From Enterobacter sp. RHBSTW-00994 (lineage in GTDB: Bacteria > Pseudomonadota > Gammaproteobacteria > Enterobacterales > Enterobacteriaceae): DNA of 64,000 bases. The notes beneath the pieces were generated by a model that saw only the letters and a list, made by a program, of their open reading frames with translations, had not been told where the DNA came from and did no database searches. How positions within the stretch are numbered: position 1 is the stretch's first letter; the number at the start of each line of letters is the position of its first letter. Below are positions 45,928 to 57,484 of the stretch, piece after piece. The translations under genes and the position numbers were made by a program. The stretch is from NCBI RefSeq assembly GCF_013782625.1, contig NZ_CP056199.1, positions 1,010,588 through 1,074,587 of the forward strand, read 5' to 3'.

Positions 45928-46506
45928 TTAACGAGCGTTCTGCTTGATAAAGTCGTGGATGCTGGTGTCTTGCGCCATATCAGAGATGGTGTCGGTCAGC
46001 ACACTGTTAACCGCGTTAGCAATATTCTTGTTGGTTGCCTGGAAAGCACCTTCAACAGAGTAGCTGGCACGATAATTTTTCGTCATTTTGTTGCCGTTCT
46101 TCGCGGTGGCGATGATAGCGATATCGGCTTTGGTCGAGATGTTGTAGCGCACGTTGCCCTGGGAAACGTCTGCATACAGGTTGTTCACGATGATTTGTAG
46201 ATCAACCGCACCGCTTGGGCCAACCATATAACCGCGAGAGGTCATCTGTTTTTCCAGAACTTCTTGCAGCAGGAAACGCAGGTCGCGGGAGGCGGTCAGT
46301 GTCACTTGTTGGTTATCACGCACCACTTTTGCGAGCGCCTGATCCTGACGCTGATCTGCACCGTTAATGCTCACGGTAACGCCCATCAGGCTGGGGTCTT
46401 GCTGTGGCAGTGTGATCTTAGGTGACACATCAATCGTCGTTGGCGGGGTTGCGCAACCGGCCAGCATAAAAAGTGCTACCAACGGAAAGAAGATTTTTTT
46501 TAACAT
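45928..46506 (-). CDS. yajG: lipoprotein YajG
   Basis: A 192-residue lipoprotein with lipobox LAGC (Cys18) and a processed start CATPPTT. Function unknown; the family is conserved next to ampG and bolA. The body is a mixed alpha/beta domain with YNISTKADIAIIATAKNG. Divergent from bolA. Confidence 0.93.
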   Translation of the reverse strand: MLKKIFFPLVALFMLAGCATPPTTIDVSPKITLPQQDPSLMGVTVSINGADQRQDQALAKVVRDNQQVTLTASRDLRFLLQEVLEKQMTSRGYMVGPSGAVDLQIIVNNLYADVSQGNVRYNISTKADIAIIATAKNGNKMTKNYRASYSVEGAFQATNKNIANAVNSVLTDTISDMAQDTSIHDFIKQNAR

Positions 46507-46810
46507 TTTCGGGTTCTCAACGAATCGTAAGCATTAGAGATAAAAATTGCCGCCATCATAACATCGCTAACGGCGAGGGGAAGTGGTCAACGCATGTAAA
46601 TTCATCGCCTTGTCCGAAATCCGACCAGTTCATCTATTTTCTCAACGTATCAGAGCTAAAACGTATGAGGCTCATAGTGAACTTCATTCGTTTGGATGAG
46701 AAAATCAGACGAACGCTAAATATTTGTTGTCTTGTTGTAATGGAAACGGTAAAAGCGGCTAACATTTAAAGGGATGGGTGACATCTTAGCGTTGTCGGAG
46801 GAGTAATTTC
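46507..46810. other. 304-bp yajG/bolA divergent region
   Basis: No gene is seen. A gearbox-like -10 (CGGCTAACA, 46756-46764) with TTGTAA at 46735-46740 fits the growth-rate-dependent, sigma-S-type bolA promoter known in E. coli. The yajG promoter should lie near 46540-46640, but no clean pair is evident. Confidence 0.5.
46735..46764 (+). promoter_or_regulatory. gearbox-like promoter of bolA
   Basis: CGGCTAACA (46756-46764) resembles the gearbox -10 of E. coli bolA; TTGTAA lies 15 bp upstream. It is 46 bases before the bolA start. Confidence 0.45.
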
Positions 46811-47128
46811 ATGATGATACGTGAGCAGATAGAAGATAAATTAAGGGCTGCGTTCAATCCCGTGTTCCTCGAAGTCGTCGACGAGAGCTATCGTCATAAC
46901 GTACCGGCAGGGTCTGAAAGCCATTTTAAAGTTGTTTTGGTCAGCGATCGCTTCGCAGGAGAACGTTTTCTTAACCGACATCGTATGATTTACAGTACGT
47001 TGACGGCGGAACTTTCGACGACTGTGCACGCGCTGGCGTTACACACTTATACCATCAAAGAATGGGAAGGATTGCAGGATACGGTTTTCGCCTCCCCGGC
47101 ATGCCGTGGTGCGGGCAGCATCGCCTGA
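46811..47128 (+). CDS. bolA: stress morphogen / transcription factor BolA
   Basis: A 105-residue class II KH-like protein that affects cell shape and biofilm genes in stationary phase and pairs with monothiol glutaredoxins through its conserved His and Cys. [27 protein letters not shown] is the signature region (only partly quoted motifs: [15 protein letters not shown]). The start may be 46811 or the next ATG, 46814; GGAG at 46798 favours the first. Confidence 0.96.
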   Translation: MMIREQIEDKLRAAFNPVFLEVVDESYRHNVPAGSESHFKVVLVSDRFAGERFLNRHRMIYSTLTAELSTTVHALALHTYTIKEWEGLQDTVFASPACRGAGSIA

Positions 47129-47184
47129 AAATCGTATTTGCAACCGCTGGAGTTTTTCCAGTATGTTGCATACAGATTACGTCA

Positions 47185-47212
47185 AAGCGGCCTCCGGGCC
47201 GTTTTGTTTTGT
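47185..47212 (+). terminator. bolA terminator
   Basis: CGGCC (47189-47193) pairs with GGCCG (47198-47202), extended by A-T and G-T pairs, and is followed by TTTTGTTTTG. Confidence 0.75.
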
Positions 47213-47298
47213 CTGAGTTTTGAGCGGATGGTGCGTTTTTAAGGCTAAAAATAGCCTTAAATTGTGAAAAAAGCCGCAGCAACATGCCCCAACCGTTC

Positions 47299-47327
47299 TC
47301 GACTCACCTAAGTGATGCCGCTATAAT
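47299..47327 (+). promoter_or_regulatory. tig promoter
   Basis: TCGACT (47299-47304), 17 bp, TATAAT (47322-47327). The -10 is perfect and the -35 matches four of six. Confidence 0.65.
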
Positions 47328-47452
47328 GCCGCGTCTTAATGAATGTCTTCGGGATGATTCTGGCGACAGGGAATGTGATTCTGCTAAATATAGAGAGCAT
47401 CCCGGTATTGCAAGGCAAATTCAGAGTTGACCGAGCACTATGATTTTTTTGA

Positions 47453-48760
<1,308 letters not shown>

Positions 48761-48788
48761 TTTCGCCCAACGGTTTAAAGTTTGAACA

Positions 48789-48822
48789 AAAACCCGTTGC
48801 CTTTTGGCGGCGGGTTTTTTTT
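48789..48822 (+). terminator. tig terminator
   Basis: AACCCGTTGCC (48791-48801) pairs with GGCGGCGGGTT (48806-48816, two G-T pairs) around a TTTT loop, then eight T. Confidence 0.9.
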
Positions 48823-48894
48823 ATCGCAGCAATAGCCCTGGAAGAGTGCTAAAAGGCCCTTTCAGTGTTAGCGTAACAACAAAACATTGTTATG

Positions 48895-48923
48895 CTTGAA
48901 ATAGGGCGATACGAACCCCATAA
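48895..48923 (+). promoter_or_regulatory. sigma-32-type heat-shock promoter of clpP
   Basis: CTTGAAA (48895-48901), a 14-bp spacer and CCCCATAA (48916-48923) match the sigma-32 consensus (CTTGAAA, 13-15 bp, CCCCATNT) almost perfectly. clpP is a known heat-shock gene. Confidence 0.9.
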
Positions 48924-49018
48924 GTGTGTAATCACGATGAATGAGACTGGCTGATAATCCGTCCATAAGGTTACAATCAGTACAGCAGGTGTTTTCAATT
49001 TTGATCCAGGAGACGGAA

Positions 49019-49642
49019 ATGTCATACAGTGGCGAACGAGATAACTTTGCACCCCATATGGCTCTGGTGCCAATGGTTATTGAACAGACCTCCCGTGGTG
49101 AGCGTTCTTTTGATATCTATTCCCGTCTGCTCAAGGAACGCGTTATCTTTCTGACCGGCCAGGTGGAAGACCACATGGCTAACCTGATCGTGGCGCAGAT
49201 GCTGTTTCTGGAAGCGGAAAACCCAGAGAAAGACATTTACCTGTATATTAACTCGCCGGGTGGCGTAATCACGGCTGGTATGTCTATCTATGACACCATG
49301 CAATTCATCAAGCCTGATGTGAGCACCATTTGTATGGGGCAGGCCGCGTCCATGGGGGCCTTCTTGTTAACTGCAGGGGCAAAAGGTAAGCGCTTCTGTT
49401 TGCCAAACTCCCGCGTGATGATTCACCAACCGCTGGGCGGATATCAGGGGCAGGCGACAGATATTGAAATCCACGCCCGCGAAATCCTGAAAGTAAAAGC
49501 GCGCATGAATGAACTTATGGCGCAGCATACGGGTCAATCTCTTGAGCAGATCGAGCGCGACACCGAGCGCGATCGCTTCCTCTCTGCACCAGAGGCAGTT
49601 GAGTACGGTTTAGTCGACTCCGTTTTGACCCATCGTAATTGA
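49019..49642 (+). CDS. clpP: ATP-dependent Clp protease proteolytic subunit ClpP
   Basis: Serine protease that forms a 14-mer chamber served by ClpX and ClpA. The 207 residues include a short propeptide (cut after about residue 14) and the catalytic triad Ser111 (GQAASMGA), His136 (MIHQPLGG) and Asp185. ATG 49019 is chosen since GGAGACGG lies just upstream and the N terminus [10 protein letters not shown] is conserved; an upstream in-frame ATG adds 26 residues. clpX follows after 131 bases. Confidence 0.98.
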   Translation: MSYSGERDNFAPHMALVPMVIEQTSRGERSFDIYSRLLKERVIFLTGQVEDHMANLIVAQMLFLEAENPEKDIYLYINSPGGVITAGMSIYDTMQFIKPDVSTICMGQAASMGAFLLTAGAKGKRFCLPNSRVMIHQPLGGYQGQATDIEIHAREILKVKARMNELMAQHTGQSLEQIERDTERDRFLSAPEAVEYGLVDSVLTHRN

Positions 49643-49686
49643 TGCCCACGGCGCAAGTGTGCCGCTATACTAAGGTAGGGCGGTAC

Positions 49687-49706
49687 GCTGCTTGATAGCA
49701 AGCAGC
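49687..49706 (+). other. hairpin between clpP and clpX
   Basis: GCTGCTTG (49687-49694) pairs perfectly with CAAGCAGC (49699-49706) around ATAG. No T run follows, so it is probably an mRNA-processing or stability element between the two genes rather than a terminator. Confidence 0.5.
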
Positions 49707-49773
49707 TTGCGTCTGAGAATGGCATTTGCGTCGTCATGTGCGGCACAAAGAACTTAAAAAGAGGTTTTGACTC

Positions 49774-51048
49774 ATGACAGATAAACGCAAAGATGGTTCG
49801 GGCAAACTGCTGTACTGCTCTTTTTGCGGCAAAAGCCAGCATGAAGTGCGTAAACTGATTGCCGGGCCGTCCGTGTATATCTGCGACGAATGTGTCGATT
49901 TATGTAATGACATCATTCGCGAAGAGATTAAAGAAGTCGCGCCTCACCGTGAGCGTAGCGCGTTACCGACCCCGCATGAGATTCGTCATCATCTTGACGA
50001 CTATGTTATCGGTCAGGAACAGGCTAAAAAAGTGCTGGCGGTGGCGGTATATAACCACTACAAGCGTCTGCGCAATGGCGATACCAGCAATGGCGTAGAA
50101 CTGGGTAAAAGTAACATTCTGCTGATTGGCCCGACGGGTTCCGGTAAAACGCTGCTGGCTGAGACCCTGGCACGCCTGCTGGACGTTCCGTTTACCATGG
50201 CGGATGCGACAACACTGACCGAAGCCGGTTATGTGGGTGAAGACGTAGAAAACATCATTCAGAAGCTGTTGCAGAAGTGCGATTACGATGTGCAGAAAGC
50301 GCAGCGCGGTATCGTGTACATCGATGAGATCGACAAGATTTCCCGCAAATCGGATAACCCATCTATTACCCGTGATGTTTCCGGTGAAGGTGTTCAGCAG
50401 GCACTGCTGAAGCTGATTGAAGGTACAGTGGCGGCAGTTCCTCCTCAGGGTGGACGTAAACACCCGCAGCAGGAGTTTTTACAGGTTGATACCTCTAAAA
50501 TCCTGTTTATTTGTGGTGGCGCATTTGCCGGCCTGGATAAGGTGATCTCACATCGCGTGGAAACCGGCTCCGGTATTGGTTTTGGCGCAACGGTGAAAGC
50601 GACGTCTGAGAAACCGAACGAAGGCGAATTGCTGTCACAGGTTGAGCCGGAAGATCTGATCAAATTTGGCCTGATTCCTGAGTTCATCGGCCGTCTGCCT
50701 GTTGTGGCAACGCTGAATGAACTGAGTGAAGATGCGCTGATTCAGATCCTGAAAGAGCCGAAAAATGCGCTGACTAAGCAGTATCAGGCACTGTTTAACC
50801 TCGAAGGTGTAGATCTGGAATTCCGCGATGAAGCACTGGATGCTATTGCCAAAAAAGCGATGGCGCGTAAAACCGGTGCTCGTGGCTTGCGTTCCATCGT
50901 AGAAGCCGCTCTTCTTGACACCATGTACGATTTACCGTCCATGGAAGATGTCGAGAAAGTAGTTATCGACGAGTCTGTGATTGGTGGCCAGTCTAAGCCA
51001 CTGTTGATTTATGGTAAGCCGGAAGCGCAACAAGCATCTGGTGAATAA
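49774..51048 (+). CDS. clpX: ATP-dependent Clp protease ATPase subunit ClpX
   Basis: AAA+ unfoldase that feeds substrates (for example SsrA-tagged proteins) to ClpP. The 424 residues carry an N-terminal zinc-binding domain (Cys15, Cys18, Cys37, Cys40), Walker A GPTGSGKT (about 120-127), Walker [10 protein letters not shown], and the ClpP-docking IGF loop in [11 protein letters not shown]. Length equals E. coli ClpX. Confidence 0.98.
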   Translation: MTDKRKDGSGKLLYCSFCGKSQHEVRKLIAGPSVYICDECVDLCNDIIREEIKEVAPHRERSALPTPHEIRHHLDDYVIGQEQAKKVLAVAVYNHYKRLRNGDTSNGVELGKSNILLIGPTGSGKTLLAETLARLLDVPFTMADATTLTEAGYVGEDVENIIQKLLQKCDYDVQKAQRGIVYIDEIDKISRKSDNPSITRDVSGEGVQQALLKLIEGTVAAVPPQGGRKHPQQEFLQVDTSKILFICGGAFAGLDKVISHRVETGSGIGFGATVKATSEKPNEGELLSQVEPEDLIKFGLIPEFIGRLPVVATLNELSEDALIQILKEPKNALTKQYQALFNLEGVDLEFRDEALDAIAKKAMARKTGARGLRSIVEAALLDTMYDLPSMEDVEKVVIDESVIGGQSKPLLIYGKPEAQQASGE

Positions 51049-51078
51049 TTAGCCAAATCATACAAGCAGTTAATCAAA

Positions 51079-51101
51079 AAGGGGGGATTTTATCCCCCCT
51101 T
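51079..51101 (+). terminator. clpX terminator
   Basis: AAGGGGGGAT (51079-51088) pairs with ATCCCCCCTT (51092-51101) around a TTT loop, followed by TTACTTTTT. Confidence 0.85.
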
Positions 51102-51122
51102 TACTTTTTCCGTATTCATGGC

Positions 51123-51150
51123 GTTGAATGTGTGGGAAACATCCCCATAT
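51123..51150 (+). promoter_or_regulatory. sigma-32-type heat-shock promoter of lon
   Basis: GTTGAAT (51123-51129), 13 bp, CCCCATAT (51143-51150). The -10 is perfect for sigma-32. lon is a classical heat-shock gene. Confidence 0.88.
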
Positions 51151-51231
51151 ACTGGTTACATGTTAATGGTTGCGTGAAGCACAGTCGTGCAACCTGATTA
51201 CCTGGCGGACACTAAACTAAGAGAGAGCTCT

Positions 51232-53586
51232 ATGAATCCTGAGCGTTCTGAACGCATTGAAATCCCCGTATTGCCGTTGCGCGATGTGGTGGTTTATCCG
51301 CACATGGTCATACCCTTATTTGTAGGGCGGGAAAAATCTATCCGTTGCCTTGAAGCCGCCATGGATCATGATAAAAAAATCATGCTGGTTGCGCAGAAAG
51401 AAGCATCAACGGATGAGCCGGGTGTAAACGATCTTTTCACCGTCGGGACCGTGGCCTCTATTTTACAAATGCTGAAGCTGCCTGATGGCACTGTCAAAGT
51501 GCTAGTAGAAGGCTTGCAGCGTGCGCGTATTACCACTCTGTCTGATAATGGCGAACATTTCTCTGCGAAGGCAGAGTACCTTGATTCTCCGCAGCTTGAT
51601 GAGCGTGAGCAGGAAGTGCTTGTGCGCACCGCGATTAGCCAGTTTGAAGGCTATATCAAGCTGAACAAGAAAATCCCACCAGAAGTGCTGACGTCGCTTA
51701 ACAGCATCGACGATCCTGCGCGTCTGGCGGATACCATCGCTGCACACATGCCGCTGAAGTTGGCTGACAAACAGTCTGTGCTGGAAATGTCCGACGTAAA
51801 TGAACGTCTGGAATATCTGATGGCGATGATGGAATCCGAAATCGATCTGTTGCAGGTTGAGAAGCGTATTCGCAACCGCGTGAAAAAGCAGATGGAGAAA
51901 TCCCAGCGTGAGTACTATCTGAATGAGCAAATGAAAGCGATTCAGAAAGAACTCGGTGAGATGGATGATGCCCCGGACGAAAACGAAGCGCTGAAGCGTA
52001 AGATCGATGCGGCGAAGATGCCGAAAGAGGCCAAAGAGAAAGCTGAAGCAGAATTGCAGAAGCTGAAAATGATGTCTCCGATGTCGGCAGAAGCGACCGT
52101 TGTGCGTGGCTATATCGAGTGGATGGTTCAGGTTCCGTGGAATGCCCGTAGCAAGGTCAAGAAAGACCTGCGTCAGGCACAGGAAATCCTCGATACTGAC
52201 CATTATGGCCTGGAACGTGTCAAAGACCGTATTCTTGAATACCTTGCGGTTCAGAGCCGTGTGAACAAACTGAAAGGTCCAATCCTGTGCCTGGTAGGGC
52301 CTCCAGGGGTGGGTAAAACCTCGCTGGGTCAGTCCATTGCCAAAGCGACCGGACGTAAGTACATCCGTATGGCGCTGGGCGGCGTACGCGATGAAGCGGA
52401 AATCCGCGGTCACCGCCGTACGTACATTGGTTCTATGCCGGGTAAACTGATCCAGAAAATGGCAAAAGTGGGCGTTAAAAACCCATTATTCCTGCTCGAT
52501 GAGATCGACAAAATGTCTTCAGACATGCGTGGCGATCCGGCGTCAGCCTTGCTTGAGGTATTGGATCCAGAGCAGAACGTAGCTTTCAGCGATCACTATC
52601 TGGAAGTGGACTACGATCTGAGCGACGTCATGTTCGTTGCAACGTCAAATTCCATGAATATTCCGGCGCCACTGCTGGATCGTATGGAAGTGATCCGTTT
52701 GTCCGGTTACACGGAAGATGAAAAGCTGAACATCGCTAAACGCCATCTGCTGTCGAAACAGATCGAGCGTAATGCACTGAAAGAAAGCGAGATTACAGTA
52801 GACGATAGTGCAATCATCAGCATCATTCGCTACTACACGCGTGAAGCGGGCGTTCGTAGCCTGGAACGTGAAATTTCAAAATTGTGCCGTAAAGCGGTTA
52901 AACAACTGCTGTTGGATAAAACCCTTAAGCACATTGAGATCAACGGTGACAACCTACACGAATACCTGGGCGTTCAGCGTTTCGACTACGGTCGTGCGGA
53001 TAACGAAAACCGCGTGGGCCAGGTAACTGGTCTGGCATGGACGGAAGTAGGTGGCGATCTGCTGACCATCGAAACCGCCTGTGTTCCAGGTAAAGGTAAA
53101 CTGACCTACACCGGTTCTCTGGGTGAAGTGATGCAGGAGTCCATTCAGGCAGCGCTGACAGTGGTGCGCGCGCGCGCGGAAAAACTGGGTATCAACCCGG
53201 ACTTTTACGAAAAACGCGACATCCACGTTCACGTTCCTGAAGGTGCGACGCCGAAAGACGGTCCAAGTGCCGGTATTGCAATGTGTACTGCGCTGGTGTC
53301 TTGTTTGACGGGTAACCCGGTACGTGCTGATGTGGCGATGACCGGTGAAATTACCTTGCGTGGACTGGTATTGCCTATCGGTGGTCTGAAGGAAAAACTG
53401 CTCGCGGCACATCGTGGAGGAATCAAAACGGTATTGATTCCTCATGAGAACAAGCGCGATCTGGAAGAGATCCCGGACAATGTTATTGCCGATTTGGAGA
53501 TCCATCCGGTGAAACGCATTGAGGAAGTTCTTACTCTTGCATTACAGAATGAACCTTCTGGAATGCAGGTTGTAACCGCAAAATAG
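51232..53586 (+). CDS. lon: ATP-dependent protease Lon
   Basis: Homohexameric AAA+ serine protease that removes misfolded proteins and regulators such as SulA and RcsA. The 784 residues comprise the N-terminal substrate domain (1-about 310, with coiled coil), the ATPase with Walker A GPPGVGKT (about 356-363) and Walker B FLLDEIDK, and the protease domain with Ser679 in [11 protein letters not shown] and Lys722. ATG 51232 starts the conserved [18 protein letters not shown]; an in-frame start 15 codons earlier is unsupported. Confidence 0.98.
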   Translation: MNPERSERIEIPVLPLRDVVVYPHMVIPLFVGREKSIRCLEAAMDHDKKIMLVAQKEASTDEPGVNDLFTVGTVASILQMLKLPDGTVKVLVEGLQRARITTLSDNGEHFSAKAEYLDSPQLDEREQEVLVRTAISQFEGYIKLNKKIPPEVLTSLNSIDDPARLADTIAAHMPLKLADKQSVLEMSDVNERLEYLMAMMESEIDLLQVEKRIRNRVKKQMEKSQREYYLNEQMKAIQKELGEMDDAPDENEALKRKIDAAKMPKEAKEKAEAELQKLKMMSPMSAEATVVRGYIEWMVQVPWNARSKVKKDLRQAQEILDTDHYGLERVKDRILEYLAVQSRVNKLKGPILCLVGPPGVGKTSLGQSIAKATGRKYIRMALGGVRDEAEIRGHRRTYIGSMPGKLIQKMAKVGVKNPLFLLDEIDKMSSDMRGDPASALLEVLDPEQNVAFSDHYLEVDYDLSDVMFVATSNSMNIPAPLLDRMEVIRLSGYTEDEKLNIAKRHLLSKQIERNALKESEITVDDSAIISIIRYYTREAGVRSLEREISKLCRKAVKQLLLDKTLKHIEINGDNLHEYLGVQRFDYGRADNENRVGQVTGLAWTEVGGDLLTIETACVPGKGKLTYTGSLGEVMQESIQAALTVVRARAEKLGINPDFYEKRDIHVHVPEGATPKDGPSAGIAMCTALVSCLTGNPVRADVAMTGEITLRGLVLPIGGLKEKLLAAHRGGIKTVLIPHENKRDLEEIPDNVIADLEIHPVKRIEEVLTLALQNEPSGMQVVTAK

Positions 53587-53616
53587 TGACCTCGCGCAAA
53601 GAGCGTCAATAAAAAC

Positions 53617-53657
53617 AAGGCTGGTAAGTCATTTCGGACTTGCCAGCCTTTTTTTGT
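53617..53657 (+). terminator. lon terminator
   Basis: A 14-bp stem (53617-53630 with 53637-53650, one G-T pair) closed by ATTTCG is followed by a T run. Confidence 0.92.
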
Positions 53658-53796
53658 ATAGCTAATTTAGATTGCTGATTGGGTTAGCCATCAACAACGG
53701 GTGTTGTAAGGTCATGGCAGGCCTGATATAACTGCTGCGCGGTCGCGTTGTGAAGGATTCAGGCGCGATATAAATTATAAAGAGAGGAAGAGAAGA

Positions 53797-54069
53797 GTGA
53801 ATAAATCTCAACTGATTGACAAAATTGCTGCGGGTGCTGATATTTCTAAAGCTGCAGCTGGACGTGCGTTAGATGCTTTAATTGCTTCTGTTACTGAATC
53901 TCTGCAAGCTGGGGATGACGTTGCGCTGGTAGGTTTCGGTACTTTTGCTGTTAAAGAGCGTGCTGCCCGTACTGGCCGCAACCCTCAGACCGGTAAAGAG
54001 ATCACCATTGCTGCCGCTAAAGTACCTGGTTTCCGTGCAGGTAAAGCGCTGAAAGACGCAGTGAACTGA
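53797..54069 (+). CDS. hupB: nucleoid protein HU subunit beta
   Basis: A 90-residue histone-like DNA-bending protein. The HU signature [21 protein letters not shown] (beta arms with the intercalating Pro) is present. It starts with GTG at 53797, preceded by GAGGAAGAG. Relative to E. coli it has Leu, Gln and Gly at three variable positions, all conservative. Confidence 0.98.
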   Translation: MNKSQLIDKIAAGADISKAAAGRALDALIASVTESLQAGDDVALVGFGTFAVKERAARTGRNPQTGKEITIAAAKVPGFRAGKALKDAVN

Positions 54070-54103
54070 TAGCTTTCTCGCTTCAGGGAAGCCGAAAAAG
54101 TAC

Positions 54104-54135
54104 AAGGGCGCATCATTTGATGTGCCTTTTTTGTT
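54104..54135 (+). terminator. hupB terminator
   Basis: AAGGGCGCATCA (54104-54115) pairs with TGATGTGCCTT (one bulged G, one G-T) and is followed by a T-rich tail. Confidence 0.75.
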
Positions 54136-54282
54136 TGTCCAGGCCTGATTTGTGCGAGTTTATGCGAGTTGTGGGCTGACAATTGCCCCGGTTTCTTGTC
54201 ACAATACGTCTTTACGCGCGACGGTCAGGATTTTCCGTCAGCGTCAGGTAACCAGTCACCTACAGCGGAGTGTTGTTACACC

Positions 54283-56154
54283 ATGATGGACAGCTTACGC
54301 ACGGCTGCTAACAGTCTCGTGCTCAAGATTATTTTCGGTATCATTATCGTGTCGTTCATATTGACCGGCGTGAGTAGTTACCTGATCGGCGGTAGCAGCA
54401 ACTACGCCGCAAAAGTGAATGGCCAGGAAATCAGCCGCGGGCAGTTCGAGAACGCCTTTGCTGGTGAACGTAATCGTATGCAGCAACAGCTGGGCGATCA
54501 GTTCTCTGAGCTGGCAGCGAACGAAGGCTACATGAAAACGCTGCGTCAGCAAACGTTGAACCGCCTTATCGATGAAGCGCTCCTGGACCAGTATGCTAAA
54601 CACCTGGGCTTAGGCATCAGTGATGAGCAGGTCAAAAATGCCATCTTCGCCACTCAGGCATTCCAGTCTAACGGTAAATTCGATAACACCCGTTACAACG
54701 CCATCGTGAACCAGATGGGCATGACGGCTGATCAATACGCACAGGCGCTGCGCAATCAACTGACGACCCAACAGCTCATCAATGCTGTTGTGGGGACTGA
54801 TTTTATGCTCAAAGGCGAAACGGACGAACTGGCTGCGCTGGTGGCTCAGCAGCGTGTTGTTCGTGAAGCAACGCTTGATGTAGATGCTCTGGCTGCTAAG
54901 CAACAGGTCAGTGATGCGGAAGTTAACGCTTACTACGAGCAGAACAAGAGTAATTTTGTTGCGCCGGAGCAGTTCCGCGTGAGCTATATCAAACTTGATG
55001 CAGCTGCGTTACAGGAAACGGCATCAGACGCAGATATCCAGTCTTACTACGACCAGCATCAGGATCAATTCACGCAACCCCAGCGTAATCGTTACAGCGT
55101 CATCCAGACCAAAACGGAAGATGATGCAAAAGCGGTTCTGGATGAGCTTTCAAAAGGGGCTGATTTTGCAACCGTAGCAAAAGCAAAATCCACTGATATT
55201 ATCTCGGCAAAAAATGGCGGAGATATGGGGTGGCTGGAAGATGGCACGACGCCAGATGAGCTGAAAAATGCGGGCCTGAAAGAGAAAGGCCAACTGTCAG
55301 GTGTGATCAAATCCTCCGTCGGTTTCCTGGTTGCGCGCCTGGACGATATTGAAGCCGCAAAAACCAAGCCTCTGGCTGACGTTCGTGATGATATCGCGGC
55401 TAAAGTGAAGCAGGAAAAAGCACTGGATGCGTTCTATGCGCTGCAGCAAAAAGTGAGCGATGCCGCCAGCAATGATAATGAATCACTTGCAGGGGCAGAG
55501 CAGGTTGCTGGTGTGAAAGCCGTTGAAACGGGCTGGTTCGGTCACGACAACCTGCCGGAAGAGCTGAATTTCAAACCCGTTTCTGACGCCATCTTTAATG
55601 GTGGGCTGGTGGGCGAGAATGGCACTCCGGGCAGCAACTCTGACATCATTACCGTAGATGGCGATCGTGCCTTCATACTGCGCGTGAGCGAGCACAAAGC
55701 TGAGTCTGTAAAACCGCTGACCGAAGTGAAAGATCAGGTTATTGCACTGGTTAAACATAACAAAGCGGAACAGCAGGCAAAACTGGATGCTGAGAAAGTT
55801 CTGGCTGAGTTGAAAGCCGGTAAGGGCGATGATGCGCTGAAAGCAGTAGGCCTGAGTTTCGGGGAAGCGAAAACGCTGAGCCGTACGGGACAAGATCCTG
55901 TTAGCCAGGCTGCATTTAGCCTGGGGCTGCCAGCGAAGGGCAAACCGAGCTTTGGTATTGCCAGCGATATGAAAGGCAATGTTGTCCTGTTGGCCCTGGA
56001 CGAAGTAAAAGCGGGCACAATGCCAGAAGAGCAGAAAAAAGCCATGGTTCAGGGGATTACCCAGAACAATGCCCAAATTGCTTTCGAGGCGATGATGAGC
56101 AACCTGCGCAAAGAAGCCAAAATTAAACTGGGTGACATTATTACCCAGCAGTAA
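54283..56154 (+). CDS. ppiD: periplasmic folding chaperone PpiD
   Basis: Inner-membrane-anchored SurA-like chaperone at the SecYEG exit. The 623 residues have an N-terminal anchor helix (LVLKIIFGIIIVSFILTGV), a SurA-like N domain, one parvulin domain (about 265-357, GADFATVAKAKSTD and GGDMGWL) that is inactive in E. coli, and a C-terminal domain. ATG 54283 gives MMDSLRTAANS. CTGACA (54176) with CACAAT (54200) is a possible promoter. Confidence 0.96.
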   Translation: MMDSLRTAANSLVLKIIFGIIIVSFILTGVSSYLIGGSSNYAAKVNGQEISRGQFENAFAGERNRMQQQLGDQFSELAANEGYMKTLRQQTLNRLIDEALLDQYAKHLGLGISDEQVKNAIFATQAFQSNGKFDNTRYNAIVNQMGMTADQYAQALRNQLTTQQLINAVVGTDFMLKGETDELAALVAQQRVVREATLDVDALAAKQQVSDAEVNAYYEQNKSNFVAPEQFRVSYIKLDAAALQETASDADIQSYYDQHQDQFTQPQRNRYSVIQTKTEDDAKAVLDELSKGADFATVAKAKSTDIISAKNGGDMGWLEDGTTPDELKNAGLKEKGQLSGVIKSSVGFLVARLDDIEAAKTKPLADVRDDIAAKVKQEKALDAFYALQQKVSDAASNDNESLAGAEQVAGVKAVETGWFGHDNLPEELNFKPVSDAIFNGGLVGENGTPGSNSDIITVDGDRAFILRVSEHKAESVKPLTEVKDQVIALVKHNKAEQQAKLDAEKVLAELKAGKGDDALKAVGLSFGEAKTLSRTGQDPVSQAAFSLGLPAKGKPSFGIASDMKGNVVLLALDEVKAGTMPEEQKKAMVQGITQNNAQIAFEAMMSNLRKEAKIKLGDIITQQ

Positions 56155-56185
56155 TCATTACGTGTCTGCTCGCAGATTTTCGTAA

Positions 56186-56692
<507 letters not shown>

Positions 56693-56734
56693 TCGCGTAA
56701 TAACTTGCACAGTGGCAAAAATTTGCCAGGATAG

Positions 56735-56758
56735 AGAGGTCATACCAGTTATGACCTC
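56735..56758. promoter_or_regulatory. FadR-operator-like site upstream of fadM
   Basis: The complement of 56735-56750 reads AACTGGTATGACCTCT, close to known FadR sites with core CTGGTNNGACC. It overlaps a perfect dyad GAGGTCAT (56736-56743), 7 bases, ATGACCTC (56751-56758). In E. coli fadM is a FadR-repressed gene, so the site fits. Confidence 0.65.
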
Positions 56759-56791
56759 TAATCCTATAACAACAGTAAAGGCTATTGCGCT

Positions 56792-57190
56792 ATGCAGACA
56801 AAAATCAAAGTACGTGGTTATCACCTGGATGTGTACCAACATGTCAATAACGCCCGCTATCTCGAGTTTCTTGAAGAGGCGCGTTGGGATGGACTGGAAA
56901 ACAGCGAAAGCTTTCAGTGGCTGACCGCACACAACATCGCGTTTGTGGTCGCAAATATCAATATCAACTATCGCCGTCCGGCGGTATTGGGCGATCTGCT
57001 TACGGTCACAAGCCAGGTGCAGCAGCTTAACGGAAAAAGTGGTGTGCTCAGTCAGGTGGTTACGCTGGAGCCTGAAGGACAAGTGGTGGCTGATGCATTG
57101 ATTACCTTTGTCTGTCTTGATCTCAAAACCCAAAAAGCGTTGCCACTGGAAGGGGCGTTACGCGAAAAGCTGGAGCAGATCATCGTCTAA
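56792..57190 (+). CDS. fadM: long-chain acyl-CoA thioesterase FadM
   Basis: A 132-residue hotdog-fold thioesterase, in E. coli active on long-chain unsaturated acyl-CoA (for instance 3,5-tetradecadienoyl-CoA) that beta-oxidation handles poorly. The signature LDVYQHVNNARYLEFLEEAR carries the catalytic Asp and the general-base region. It ends just before a perfect 14-bp AT palindrome (57198-57211). Confidence 0.95.
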   Translation: MQTKIKVRGYHLDVYQHVNNARYLEFLEEARWDGLENSESFQWLTAHNIAFVVANININYRRPAVLGDLLTVTSQVQQLNGKSGVLSQVVTLEPEGQVVADALITFVCLDLKTQKALPLEGALREKLEQIIV

Positions 57191-57484
57191 CATTTTGTCT
57201 TTTATAAAAGATAAATATCATTTTCAGGGATAGAGCGATAAACAGGGATAACGTCGTTGAGCGTTACCGGACCCGGGACGGAAAGATCTCGTTTACGGGC
57301 AGGTTGAAAAAGATGAGTCGTAAGGATCCGGATGTGAGTCTCGGATCCTTGTGCGAGTTGACTGTGCAGAAAAGGGGAATCAGCAGCGGCGCAGAATCCT
57401 GCCAGATAACGGTAATCCGACGCTGATGGACGTCACCTGTGCTGCCAGCGTAAAACGGTTCGACAGCACGGCTAAATAAGACGG
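57191..57484. other. 294-bp fadM-queC gap with unexplained sequence
   Basis: It contains no gene with a normal start. It holds a 14-bp palindrome (57198-57211), a 9-bp perfect dyad AAGGATCCG/CGGATCCTT (57322-57330, 57342-57350) without a T run, and a frame open from about 57324 to a TAA near 57476 lacking any ATG. fadM and queC converge across it. It looks like a remnant or a structured RNA; I cannot name it. Confidence 0.4.

Noticed and set aside
53161-53180. GCGCGCGCGC run in lon as a possible Z-DNA or contingency repeat
   Set aside because: It is only a few dinucleotides long and encodes conserved Val-Arg-Ala-Arg-Ala residues of the Lon protease domain; no sign of phase variation.
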